Assembly (NCBI RefSeq): GCF_000213175.1
Contig: NW_009799179.1
Location: forward strand, 5,863,658-5,927,657
Reading direction: 5' to 3'
Length of the DNA stretch: 64,000 bases
DNA from: Neurospora tetrasperma FGSC 2508
Lineage: Eukaryota; Ascomycota; Sordariomycetes; Sordariales; Sordariaceae
This document shows positions 35,719 to 45,599 of this stretch, piece after piece. The notes under the pieces are model-generated. The model searched no databases. It saw only the letters and a list, made by a program, of their open reading frames with translations, and had not been told where the DNA came from. Numbering within the stretch: position 1 is the stretch's first letter; every line of letters starts with the position of its first letter. Position numbers and translations under genes: made by a program.

Positions 35719-38700
35719 CTATTCGTCGGCCATGCCATCCTCACCAGCCAGCATCTCAGCGTAATCATCTGCCGAGGCAAATGTTGGCAGACCCCTCATC
35801 TCCTTCCTGCTAAGTCTGCCCTTCTTCTTTGCAGTCGAAGCATCCTCCTCGCCAGCGCTCTCATCCACCGCCGCTTCCTCTTCCGAGTCATCTGAATCAT
35901 CGAAAATGCCTTCAAATGGCACATCACTGTCAGATCCCTCGAAGTCCTCGCGAGGGCCATCCATATCAAGGCCGACAGTGTCCATCTCCTCGTCTGAGTC
36001 GTCATAACCATCCATTCCGAGGTCGGATTCGTCTTCATCTAGCTCACCCTCGACCTCGGGTCGAGAATTGACCAATGCTTCCCAGATCTCGTCTTCGGCT
36101 TCTTCCTCTTGTTCTTCGCCGTCCAGACCACTTTTCTCCTTGAATGCTTTCTTGCTCTTTGCCATGTCTCCAGGCTTGCCGATGCGAGCAAAATATTCAT
36201 GGAAGAAAACATCTTCGGCGGAAACCTGTCCTGGTTTGAGATTCCAAAATGAGGCCGAGTTGACGGAAGGCTGCTTCTTGGCGCCATCTTTGCTGGAAAC
36301 GACAGTTTGGGAGGCGCCACCAGTAGCGAGGACCGGCTGCATAATTGAGCTTCCGCGCTTGGTCTCGGTAATCTTGGGGTTGCGGTAGACAAACTTGTCC
36401 AGGAAATGCATGAGGTTGTGGTTGGCCAAATCCGGCTTCGGCAGGCCCCTTTGACGGACGAGAAGGTTATTGGCATAAACCTGTACGGATGGATGGAAAT
36501 GAGATAGAAGAGGAGCCTGGTGGTCTTGAGGTTAGTAAACTGGTTTCACATGCAATCAGAGTTCAAATAGGCACTTACCAATTCCCACAAGCAGCTTCTG
36601 TGCGCATTGCTATGCTCGGGATTTCTCTTTCGTCCATCATATCCTGTGGCACGACGGGAAGTTGGTGCATCTTCACGCAAGAGACTGCTCTGCAGAGCCG
36701 CATCATCATTGACATCCTTGTAAGCCTCCACGCCATCATCTTCATTGTCCTCGGGGACAGTAAGCAACGAATGAAGGTCAGGAAACATGTTCTCCAGCTC
36801 GGAAATCAGATATAGCACCCCGCATGCAAAGGACGGCTGATGCAGGTTAAGCACCTGAACCAATCTCTTGACAAAAGCCTTCACTCTCCGCACGTCGGCA
36901 TCATTCTTCAGGGCTCGAAAAAGTAGATTCATGTACAATGCTTGCTTCGATGACGTGATGAGTCTGGGATCCAATAATGATTCGTACAATGTCCGATAAA
37001 ATCGGTCAACAGCGAGATGTTTGGTCACGGCGAGCTGTTGAATGAGCATGAGTGCTTGCACGCTGGTGTTGAAGTTCGACGAGTGGGTAATGCGAAACAA
37101 GGTATCGAGATGTTTTTCCATGGTCTCATCGTCGGCGGTAGTGAAGGGTACCGCACGATTGACACCAGTAAGCAGTGCGGATACGAGTTTTTGTGTCGTA
37201 TCCTGCTCGTTGGCAGAAGCCTCGGTGTGATTTTGCTTGCCCTTCTTAGCTTTCCTGTTGCTGCTGCCAGATTTGTCCTCGGAATTTAGCGCTTCCAGGT
37301 TTCCCAATGAGCCAGTTTTGAGGAGGGAAAGGAAAGCCTCGAAGTAGATTCGGAGTAGCGTGTTGGCTATAGCGGGCTCTTTGGTGCTCAAGATGGTTTG
37401 ATTCAGGGTGATGATGGCGTAGTATTTGGTGCGCAGACCTTGGCCTGGCTTGAGCAAAACCTCTTGCTCTACCGTGCTGATGACAATGCTTTTCATCGCA
37501 GGATGAATGTTGAGCAACTGCAAGAGGAGGTATGACGCCCGAGATGCAATTTTCCGTTCGCGATCACCGAGTTTGTTAACAAGAAGTCGCAACAAATTGG
37601 CCTCTTGTTCCGGCTTGTCCCGGAGCAACGTGAAAACGAATTCCAGCGCACGCATTCTCGAGTGCTCAATCTGATCAGTCGACCAGATTTCGAGGAGCTG
37701 GACAATGCGAAAATACGCTGCTTTGAGCCAATCCTCGTATGCCCACATCATCAGGTGAGAATCAGTTAGGTTGGCTGGGAGCTTCTGGCCCTGAACCCAA
37801 TGCAGCACAGCTTGATCTTGTAAAGCGGCCAGCAAGGCGGGTTGCATGTTGAACGGACGAAGCCGGCGATTACTTGGCAGAACTGTGCCATTGCCCAGCA
37901 GATCCACTAGAGCGCCCAGGGCAGCGAGTGCCTGACTACGGCTTTTCTTGCCGGCCAACCCGATCAGGGTTTCAAAGGCTTTCTGGTTGTGGAGAGGAGA
38001 CTCTTGTATCGACAAGGTCAAGGCAGATACCTTGTCGGATAAGGTGCCGGAAGACATAATAGTCGACATGAACTTCTGAGTGGAGCTGGAGGCCTGGAGG
38101 GCGCTGTATCTTGCCGCGTCCTCCTTCAAGAGAGCCTCCGCGTAAGCTTTGAGGTTGGCAATCGCTGAAGAATATTGCCTAACGTCGGCAGATGGTGTGA
38201 AGGCAGGTAGGCCCTCGAGGTCGAGGGCATGCCAGTCAGGCCTGGGCTCAAAACCCTACTTAAGTTAGCATACCGCCAGGTAAGTCTGCGGCAGCGAGAA
38301 CATCGAACTAACCAGCTTATTCTTGCCTTGCTTCCCGCGCAGGGTGTCTTGGACGGTCGTAGTTGTGCTCTCACTTTTTACTGTGGCAGGAATGGCTAGA
38401 AGCTGTTCCTGATCCTGGCTGTCATCCTGTTTTGTTTGTTCCGCGTCGTCTTCCTCCTCTTCGTCGTCTTCCTCGTCTTGTTCCTCGTCGACGGGGTTTT
38501 CAGACGACACGCTTTCAAGGTCATCCTCACGGGGTATGTTCTGGAAGCCCAGGCTCAAGGCGAACTTTGCCAGTTCATCATGAAATGACTTATCCAGGGA
38601 TTTTTCAGGCGCCGACGCGGATTTCGTGCCAGGTCCCTCTTCATTGTCGGAATCAACATTGGCGACAAGCTCAAGATCATCCTCGTCTCCGCCCAAGGCC

Positions 38701-38987
38701 AAAATTTCCTCCAGCAGAACCTCCTTTGTTGTATTGTGGGACTGGTCTTTGCTGGAACGGTCCTGTTGTCCTTCTTCAGTGCCCAGTAGAGATTTCTGGC
38801 GCCTCTTTGCATCTCGATCATCAGCTGTGGTGTTCGGTCTCTTGCGCTTTGGTGACGCGTGTTGGTCAGTGCCGACGCCAGCGAGAGTTTTGTCGATCTT
38901 TTCGGTCAGTTGAGCAAGTGCTGCTTCGTCGAAAGCCGGCCCCATGCCTTTCCTCTTTCTTTGCCTCGGTGACTTGGATGAGCCCAT
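35719..38987 (-). CDS. MAK21: Ribosome biogenesis protein Noc1/Mak21 (CBF/Mak21 family, CEBPZ homologue)
   Basis: Three exons (38987-38313, 38255-36579, 36516-35719) predict 1049 residues, close to yeast Mak21 (about 1025). Introns are 57 bp (TGCTAAC branch, GTAG acceptor) and 62 bp (ACTAAC branch, GTAAGT donor), both phase 0. The ATG at 38987 (MGSSKSPRQRKRKG) is chosen; the frame runs upstream only to a GTG. In yeast the protein pairs with Noc2 in the nucleolus to assemble and export 60S precursors. Seen: a basic N-terminus, acidic tracts at about 115-205, a long helical HEAT-like middle (LRDKPEQEANLLRLLVNKLGDRERKIASRAS type repeats), and the CBF/Mak21 domain ending exon 2 and opening exon 3 (GYDGRKRNPEHSNAHRSCLW, then LLSHFHPSVQVYANNLL). 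An Asp/Glu-rich tail with a short basic insert (KKKGRLSRKEMR) closes the protein. Confidence 0.95.
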
Positions 38988-39202
38988 ATCTCCTAAATCC
39001 GTCTCTGCCGAAAACAATGGACAGCGGGCCGGCGCAATGTGTCTCGAGGTTGGCTGCTGGTGATGCAAAATAAACCATCTACGAGGAAGGGTGGGAAAAA
39101 AAAAATTGCTTGGATCATGCACCTAGCGGACCCTCGTACGTCGTGCAGGAAAAGTGGAGCAAGTGGAGGTACTTATGTACACAGTACACTGACAGATCTC
39201 TA

Positions 39203-39357
39203 TGTACACTCCAAACCTGGTTTATTATTGGCGCGGTACTTCGATTGACACCTTTCCTTCTCAAGTTTTGTTCGGTGGACTTTGGCGATGCAAGCCTGAA
39301 ATGGTGCTAGAAGTGTTAAGTCCTACGCTAATACTTAAACCAGAATTGAACTGTACA
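39203..39357 (+). mobile_element. Short MITE-like element, copy B (about 155 bp)
   Basis: Inverted ends of about 32 bp: left TGTACACTCCAAACCTGGTT (39203 on) and right, in reverse complement, TGTACAGTTCAATTCTGGTT (ending 39357), about 24-25 of 31 positions identical by eye. The ends match element A (TGTACATCAACCCTGGTT). The right terminus abuts or overlaps the left terminus of the next element at 39354. Non-coding; CpA and TpG are kept. Confidence 0.65.
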
Positions 39358-39688
39358 ATCTAACTCTGGTGTGTTTGTAGGATTGGTACCAAAAAACACC
39401 GATTTCTACTCTAGAGCCACCAAATGTAGGAAAAACGTGCGATTTTCATTCAGACAGGTACTGAAAGGGGACCACTCTCTCATATCTTCCAGTCTTGGGG
39501 GTTTTAAACGAGACGGAGAGAGGCATAACAAGGCTTCTATAGCATTTTCCACCCTGGCTATTATCATATGACGCTTCAAACGGAGGCCCTTTTCTCTCTT
39601 TAGAGGCTAATAGGAGCTCTAGATAATTTCTCCTGTTCAACCTATAGCCGAAGAACCAAACTAACAAACAAACCAGTATTGACTTGTA
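39354..39688 (-). mobile_element. MITE-like element, copy D (about 335 bp), inverted relative to copy C
   Basis: Terminal inverted repeats: left TACAATCTAACTCTGGTGTG from 39354, right (reverse complement) TACAAGTCAATACTGGTTTG ending at 39688. Its reverse complement aligns along its length with 20562-20889, with shared blocks CTCCGTTTGAA (39570-39585 region) and TAGCCAGGGT (39551-39560). The two copies differ by substitutions throughout, so they are not recent duplicates. Non-coding and without a RIP signature. It lies upstream of both MAK21 and the prolyl-tRNA synthetase gene and could influence either promoter, but nothing in the sequence shows this. Confidence 0.75.
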
Positions 39689-40163
39689 GAGGAACCTGCA
39701 ACCGGGAGTTCAGTGCCCGTGGGTATGTGTCGGATTCACCACCTAGAGGTAATGAAGCCCACTCACCGGACACTTCCATTTGGGTGAGCAGCCGGGGCCT
39801 ATCAGTGCCGCCCCTGCCCCTGGGGACCAGGGTATCTCCAGAGGCAGGGACCTACTATACAGCACATACCCGTTGCGGGTCACACTGGCCTACGCCTACC
39901 GAAGACGTGGAAAGACAACAGCGACCATGTGGTGCGGTAGACGGGATTTAGAGGTAGGTGTGGCTTATCTTTACAAGTGTACCTACTGTCAGTAACCGCT
40001 CTCGCCTCCGCCGAGGTTGTTGAAGTTGTTCGTCTACAACCAGCTTCTACCATTGTGATCCCTCGCAGGTTTCCTTGAGCGGACTTGAGGGAGGGAGCGC
40101 GCAAGAGCACCCACTTATTCACTGCCTTTTCCATCAACCAGCCGCACGCGACGCGACGCGACA

Positions 40164-40283
40164 ATGCTCCCCTGTGTAAACAAAAGGCGGAGCACCGAAT
40201 ATTCATCCGTACCAGTAAAAGTATTCTCGCGTACATTGACGTGTGGTCTATATCATCATCTACTGTGGCATCCATATATGTGA
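40164..40283 (+). promoter_or_regulatory. Possible upstream ORF in the prolyl-tRNA synthetase leader
   Basis: ATG at 40164 opens a 39-codon frame that ends with TGA at 40281-40283, only five bases before the synthetase ATG at 40289. If it lies in the transcript it would be expected to reduce or regulate translation of the enzyme. The transcript start is unknown, so this is only a possibility. Confidence 0.3.
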
Positions 40284-40288
40284 AAATC

Positions 40289-42187
40289 ATGCTGCCGCGT
40301 TCCATCCCCCGCCTTTCAAAGGTTTGGATACCAAGCGGAGGCTTTGCTGTTCCCGGGGTTGAAGATGCCCATTCAAAGCTCGTTCGCGCTGGCTTTCTTC
40401 GTCAGTCTCACGCCGGCATCTTCCACATGCTGCCTCTCGGGAAAAGGGTACAGGATAAGGTAGAACGACTGGTCGCAAAGCACATGGAGGAGTCGCTAGG
40501 TTAGTGCTCTCACGTTGCTTTCCTGACCAAGCTACTCACACCTACCTTCAACCGACAGCGGCTTCTAGAGTATCTTTGTCTTCCATTTCAAGCGAAGCTC
40601 TGTGGGAGCGCAGCGGACGACTGCAGAACATTGCACCCGAGGTGCGTTCTCCACACTCTCTCCTCAGCTCGTCAGCCTTTTGAGGTCTTTGTTTGGGCTA
40701 ACGTGTTGTGGTGGTAGCTTTTCCGATTCCCGGATCGCAAAGGCAGTGCCTATCTGTTATCTCCCACTCATGAGGAAGAGATCACCAATCTGGTCGCGCA
40801 GACCGTCAGGTCGTATAAAGATCTCCCTCTCCGACTCTACCAGATTACCCGCAAGTTTCGGGATGAGTTACGCCCACGTCACGGGCTTCTTCGTGGGCGC
40901 GAGTTTACCATGAAAGACCTTTACACCTTCGACACAGATCTAACGTCTGCTTTGGACACTTACGAGAAAGTCCGAGCCGCTTACTCACGCATCTTCAACG
41001 ACATGAAGCTTCCAGTCCTGGCGGCAAAAGCTAGTTCTGGTGACATGGGCGGCGACCTGAGCCATGAGTATCACTTGCCCTCGCCCTTCGGGGAGGATAG
41101 TGTTATCACTTGTGGAAGTTGTGACTATACTATCAACGAGGAAATAGCAACTACCAGAGTTGCACATGAGATCTGCCAAGCTGATCATGTCGGGGTTTGG
41201 CGGGCTATTACCAAAGACCGATCTACACTCGTCAACGTCTGGTATCCCACGAGAACGATCAGGACGGATACCGGTCAAGTGCGCGAGTACACCAACTCTG
41301 ATATCAACATATATGCGATCAAACCTCTTGTACCAGACTTAGATGCTGCAGTTTCGGACGCCACGGAATTCTGGGCAGCGGCGACAGAAGGCCCAGACGC
41401 CACAGCAAAACGACTGGTGAATCTCTTCGACAGCAGACTTCCACCGTCGTTCTCGGGCAGTTTGAAAGGCAGCGCATCACTGCCTATGTGGCCAGACACT
41501 ATCAAAACAGGAGCATCCACATTGCAGGTTCAGTGTCACGGATCTTCCACTAACGGCGGAAAACCTTTGAATTTTCTTCGAATCCGCAAGGGGGATAATT
41601 GCCCACAGTGCTCCTCCGGAACTTTGAATGTCCAGAAGGCGATGGAGTTGGGCCACACGTTTCACTTGGGCACTCGGTATTCGCAACCATTGGGCGCAAA
41701 GATATCGTTACCGCCTCCCAGTTCGAGCGAGACCAAACCTTCGACAGGGGATAGCGGCACCTCTAAAACAGTGAGCATGCAAATGGGGTGCCACGGTATA
41801 GGGATTTCGCGTGTCATTGGCGCCGTGGCTGAACACCTAGCTGATGATAAAGGTTTGAATTGGCCTGTCGCCATTGCCCCATATACCTGTATTGTGGTCT
41901 TTGCTGAAGACAACTACGACGATGCTGTAGAGGTCTACAAGCACATTCTTAACGGCTCTGGAGGCCAGGATGAGCGGCTAGACATCATTCTTGATGATCG
42001 CCAAAAATCATTGCCTTGGAAGCTTAAGGATGCGGACCTTATTGGTGCGCCGGTAATTGTTGTTCTCGGTCGAGAGTGGCGTATAGCGCGTCGGGTCGAG
42101 GTTCAGTGTCGGAGGCTTAATATCAATGAGGTTATCGATGTGAATAATCTGCCGTCCTTTATAGCCGAGCTACATTTGAGACTCTAG
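40289..42187 (+). CDS. Prolyl-tRNA synthetase, bacterial/mitochondrial type
   Basis: Three exons (40289-40499, 40559-40641, 40718-42187) predict 587 residues. Introns are 59 and 76 bp (donors GTTAGT and GTGCGT, acceptors ACAG and GTAG, second branch GCTAACG); phases 1 and 0 restore the frame. No in-frame ATG precedes 40289. A class II aminoacyl-tRNA synthetase charging tRNA-Pro, most likely in mitochondria: the sequence is of the bacterial type and the N-terminus is basic (MLPRSIPRLSKVW). Seen: HMLPLGKRVQDKVE near motif 1, SPTHEEEIT, motif 2 FRDELRPRHGLLRGREF (~residue 142), CxxC pairs CGSC (~229) and CPQC (~393), LGHTFHLGTRYS, motif 3 GCHGIGISRVIGA (~455), and a C-terminal anticodon-binding domain from about 470 (WPVAIAPYTCIVV). 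The stop codon lies right at the edge of the AT-rich block. Confidence 0.94.
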
Positions 42188-43026
42188 TTGTAGGATAGCT
42201 ACTTCATAGGTTTTTAATAAAAAAGGAGTAGACAGTATAAGAGTAATAATAAATAATAGGAAAACCTCCTCAGACGTACTAAACGTATTTACGTACGTAC
42301 TCTTATTTAGGTCGAGATTGGTATACAATATATACTATATCAGCTACTAAATTTGTAATTTTTAATAAAATAACCTCTCCACACGTACCAAAAACCTTGA
42401 GGTACGCACCTGAGCCTAGGTAGTAGCTATTATATAAATTATGTCATTTTAGCTGTAAAGAACGCGCTTTATTATATTTTAAACTTAGTTAACCTAGTAA
42501 ATGCCTTATAAAGTCTTGTTAGCAAGTTTGATAGTACTAATCTAGTAATACTCTCGGAGTATTAAGGAGTATTGTTTTATTACTCTAATATACTTTACTC
42601 TACTCTAAATGCTTATATTTAATAGTTTAAAGCTTACGTTTAGTGGGTTAAAGAGTTTAGGAGAGGATAGTAAGAGTTAACTTGCCAACACGCACTAAAA
42701 GCTTATAGGCACGCACCTCTACTAAAAAAATGGGGCGGTTTAGCGAATAATCCCTAATATTAAAATTCCCGTTTTTACCTACAAAATGTTATCTTTTTAA
42801 TATACGTAATATCCCCTCTAATTTGATCATTTCTTTTCCCTTTTTTTCACATGGCTAATTTCACTAGCACTTTATACTAACTCTTTGTACCAGCACTTTA
42901 TACTATATTATACTATATATATTTATACTACAACTATTTATACTATATATATCTACTATATTTACTACTTTAATATACGTTTAATTATTATATTTAATTA
43001 ATTTTTATACTAATCGACTCGTATAG
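42188..43026. repeat. Diverged fragments of the hAT-like MITE family at the island edge
   Basis: Composition turns AT-rich within about 30 bp of the prolyl-tRNA synthetase stop. A motif of about 45 bp recurs in direct orientation at about 42264, 42376 and 42680 (AACCTCTCCACACGTACC and variants) and resembles the ends of the 591-bp element at 55561 (GAACCTCCGCACACCCACC). Internal matches: GTCATTTTAGCTGTAAA at 42445 against GTCATTTTAGCCGTAAA at 55635, and CCTCTAATTTGATCATTTCTTT at about 42814 against the reverse complement of the element's right part. So these are rearranged, partly RIP-mutated copies or end fragments of one family. Confidence 0.65.
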
Positions 43027-45170
43027 ATGCCCTTTACTAAGCGCCCTCGTTGTACGTTATATTTATCTATTGAGACCTTCGCCTCCAACGATACTTTCGA
43101 CCCCTCTATTACTTAGTTTATCCTAAGAGACTCCCTCGGCGTGCAGTATCGTTTTCTTCCGTGTGCAGTGTACACTGCATAGATAAGGGTCTATATAATG
43201 GCATTCCTACGCGTACAGTGTTACTATTATCTCTAACCCTAAGAAACTATACTACTAACTCGCTTACCTTACCGATTTGAGTGTTGTAGCTATTGTAAAG
43301 CTACAATGTGCGCGATTTTTTCCTATTAATGCAGACGTACGAGATTAGCAACCTTGTATAAACCTAACTACTAAACTACTATAATTCTATAATAACGAGT
43401 TATATTAATACGATTTTAACGTTAGTATACTCTTTGCAATATATACTATTCAATATTAATGCCTACTTCCTTATAGTATATCCGCTATTGAAATTAGTAG
43501 TGATTCCAGCTCCTACTATACGAGTTCGGATGATGAGTTTGCTCCTATATTTCCTGCCCCCGTTACCGCTTCTGCGCCTCCCTCTGCCTAGCCGCTATAC
43601 GATAATCTAGATTCTCTTAGCGAGAGTTCGATTGATTTTGAGTCTTTATATAACGATATACCTAATTTAATAATTAATAAGATTATACTATACCCGCTAG
43701 CTTCTACGAAGGATATATAGGAAGTATTTAATAATTGGGGACGAAACTACGACGTAGCTTTTATACGTAGCTAAGTAGCGAATTATTGATAGGGTAAGCC
43801 GATATATTACCGTCTACTCTATAACTGCTATAGCTAGCCTAGACCTTCTACTGCTAAGTTTAAAAAAATGAAAATTAGGAAGTGTGATTGTTAATGGGCA
43901 GTTACCGCTATTGCTTTTAAATAAAATAATTGGAAGTGGATTTACCGGCCTTCCACTAATTTAATTTATTATACGTATAACTATCTACTGTTAATATATA
44001 GTTTTGTTTACTCCTAGTACTGTAAAAGAACTAATAAAGTATTTAAGAGAGTTGCTATTTTATTTTATTAATCCGGTATATAGCTAAGGGATATTCTTTC
44101 TATTATTAAAAGGGAATTTAAGGGTAGTATATATACCCTAAAAGATATTAATAATTGGCGCTAGCCTCTTAATAAGAAGTAGCGGGAGAATTATAAGGAT
44201 ATAGTAGTATTTATTAAACTCTTTAATAAGCTTAGAATTCTTTATATTATTGAGTAGGCTAGCGATGATCTAGATTGTCTACTCTATCTTGTATAGTCTT
44301 TTAAGTATAGTCTTTACTAGTGGTAGAAGTTCCTCAAGTACTTGGGTATTAATAATATTTATAAGACGAACTGTTATGGCTTCCTATTAACGATTGTTAT
44401 TAGTATAATTAATACCTACTCTATTTACTCTGCTGCTTTTGGTTTGGTTAATAATAAGAGGGTTGATAGCTTTATATAGTTAATGGGTGCGTTTGAGAAG
44501 CTACGTCTTAAAGTTAGAATATCGAAGATAGAAATTATTATTATAGACTTTAATAACTAAATAAAGATAGTTATAATAGTGGTATTCCTAGAGGTATAAT
44601 AATAAATTTGTATTTTCTATAATAACTGTAATATCCTTCTATAGGTAAAGAAGAAATGGAAGTGGGCTAATGGCGATAGCGAAGGGAATTTAAGCGAGGA
44701 GGATAAAGATGAGGGAGAGCGAGAGCTAATTCGTTTTAGTTAAGCGGACGAAGTAATTTTATAGACGGCTAGAAGTTAGAATTATAGCGATACTTTAAAC
44801 CTATAGAATTTAAAGGTTAGTAAATATATTTATTATAGCCTTTTTAAACTTTGGAAGACTATTGTCTTTAGATTTAATAAAGCTATATTTATATAGCGAT
44901 GGAAGTAGCTAATTAATAACTTTATTAATTAATAGAAATTATTATTATATTTATAAGAAACGTATATACTATACCGTCACTAGTAGGCTCACTATTATAT
45001 ATTCTAATATTTTAATTTCGGTTTAATGGTTACATCCCCTAATAAATCTACTAACTATTAGATTAAGGGCTATTTAGTTAATAGTAAAAGTAATCTATTT
45101 ATTCTCTTTAAATCAATTTATACTATAATTGAGAAAGAACGTAACTAATATATTAAAGAGATTACTAATT
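43027..45170 (+). pseudogene. Mutator-like (MULE) transposase relic
   Basis: A + strand frame starts with ATG CCC TTT ACT AAG at 43027 and can be followed for about 2 kb through RIP stops. The segment at about 44350-44480 reads YKTNCYGFLLTIV, then AAFGLVNNKRVDSF, matching the pattern of fungal MULE transposases (YKTNRYxMPLLxIVG..., then FAFL). A FAR1-like N-terminal part is suggested near 43735 (NNWGRNYDVAFIRS). The carboxyl part is charged (DEGERELIRFS). Terminal inverted repeats were not found. Inactive. Confidence 0.6.
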
Positions 45171-45178
45171 AGGATATT

Positions 45179-45490
45179 TGTTACGGGGCAAGGCGATACT
45201 AAACGTATAGGGTAGAATATGACTTGTGTAATTGCACAAGGAAGAAGGGAAATTATGGAATCTGTGCGTGGCGGCTCATCCTATATAGGCGAGGATGAGC
45301 TGTATCCTGAGTATATATAACCGGAGCCTCCGGGAGCGTATAGTTAATTAGAGAGCGTACATTGGCCCGGTAACTATTACGGCGGTAGTAAGGCTAAACG
45401 GATTAACCAATAAAAAAGCGTATATTAACCGGCAATTATAGCTATAGTAATACTATAATTAAATAATAGTTATAGGCTAGCCCTATAATA
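45179..45490 (-). repeat. 3' LTR of the 45179 gypsy element
   Basis: 312 bp with TGTTACGGGG...GCTAGCCCTATAATA ends. It includes a clear hairpin (GCTCATCC...GGATGAGC at about 45270-45302). Some CpA/TpG sites survive in its first 120 bp, again showing patchy RIP. Flanks ATATT and TTACT do not match, consistent with a missing partner. Confidence 0.75.
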
Positions 45491-45599
45491 TTACTCTAGA
45501 CTTAAAATACCCTCGGGCGCTAGAATATATAGAAGAAAAAATTACTAATCCTTTTTTGTTAGGGATTCGAAGCCCTCTATTACTACGCTTATAACCTTT

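Larger units (their letters stand above)
38988..40288. other. Divergent intergenic region between MAK21 and prolyl-tRNA synthetase, carrying two MITE-like elements
   Basis: 1.3 kb. Two inverted-repeat elements (39203-39357 and 39354-39688) occupy about 485 bp of it. The rest is non-coding, with an upstream ORF at 40164-40283 on the prolyl-tRNA synthetase side. No other gene is supported. Confidence 0.5.

Noticed and set aside
38363-39073. 236-codon + strand opening opposite MAK21 exon 1
   Set aside because: Antisense to the acidic and basic N-terminus of MAK21; Pro/Arg/Leu-rich shadow.
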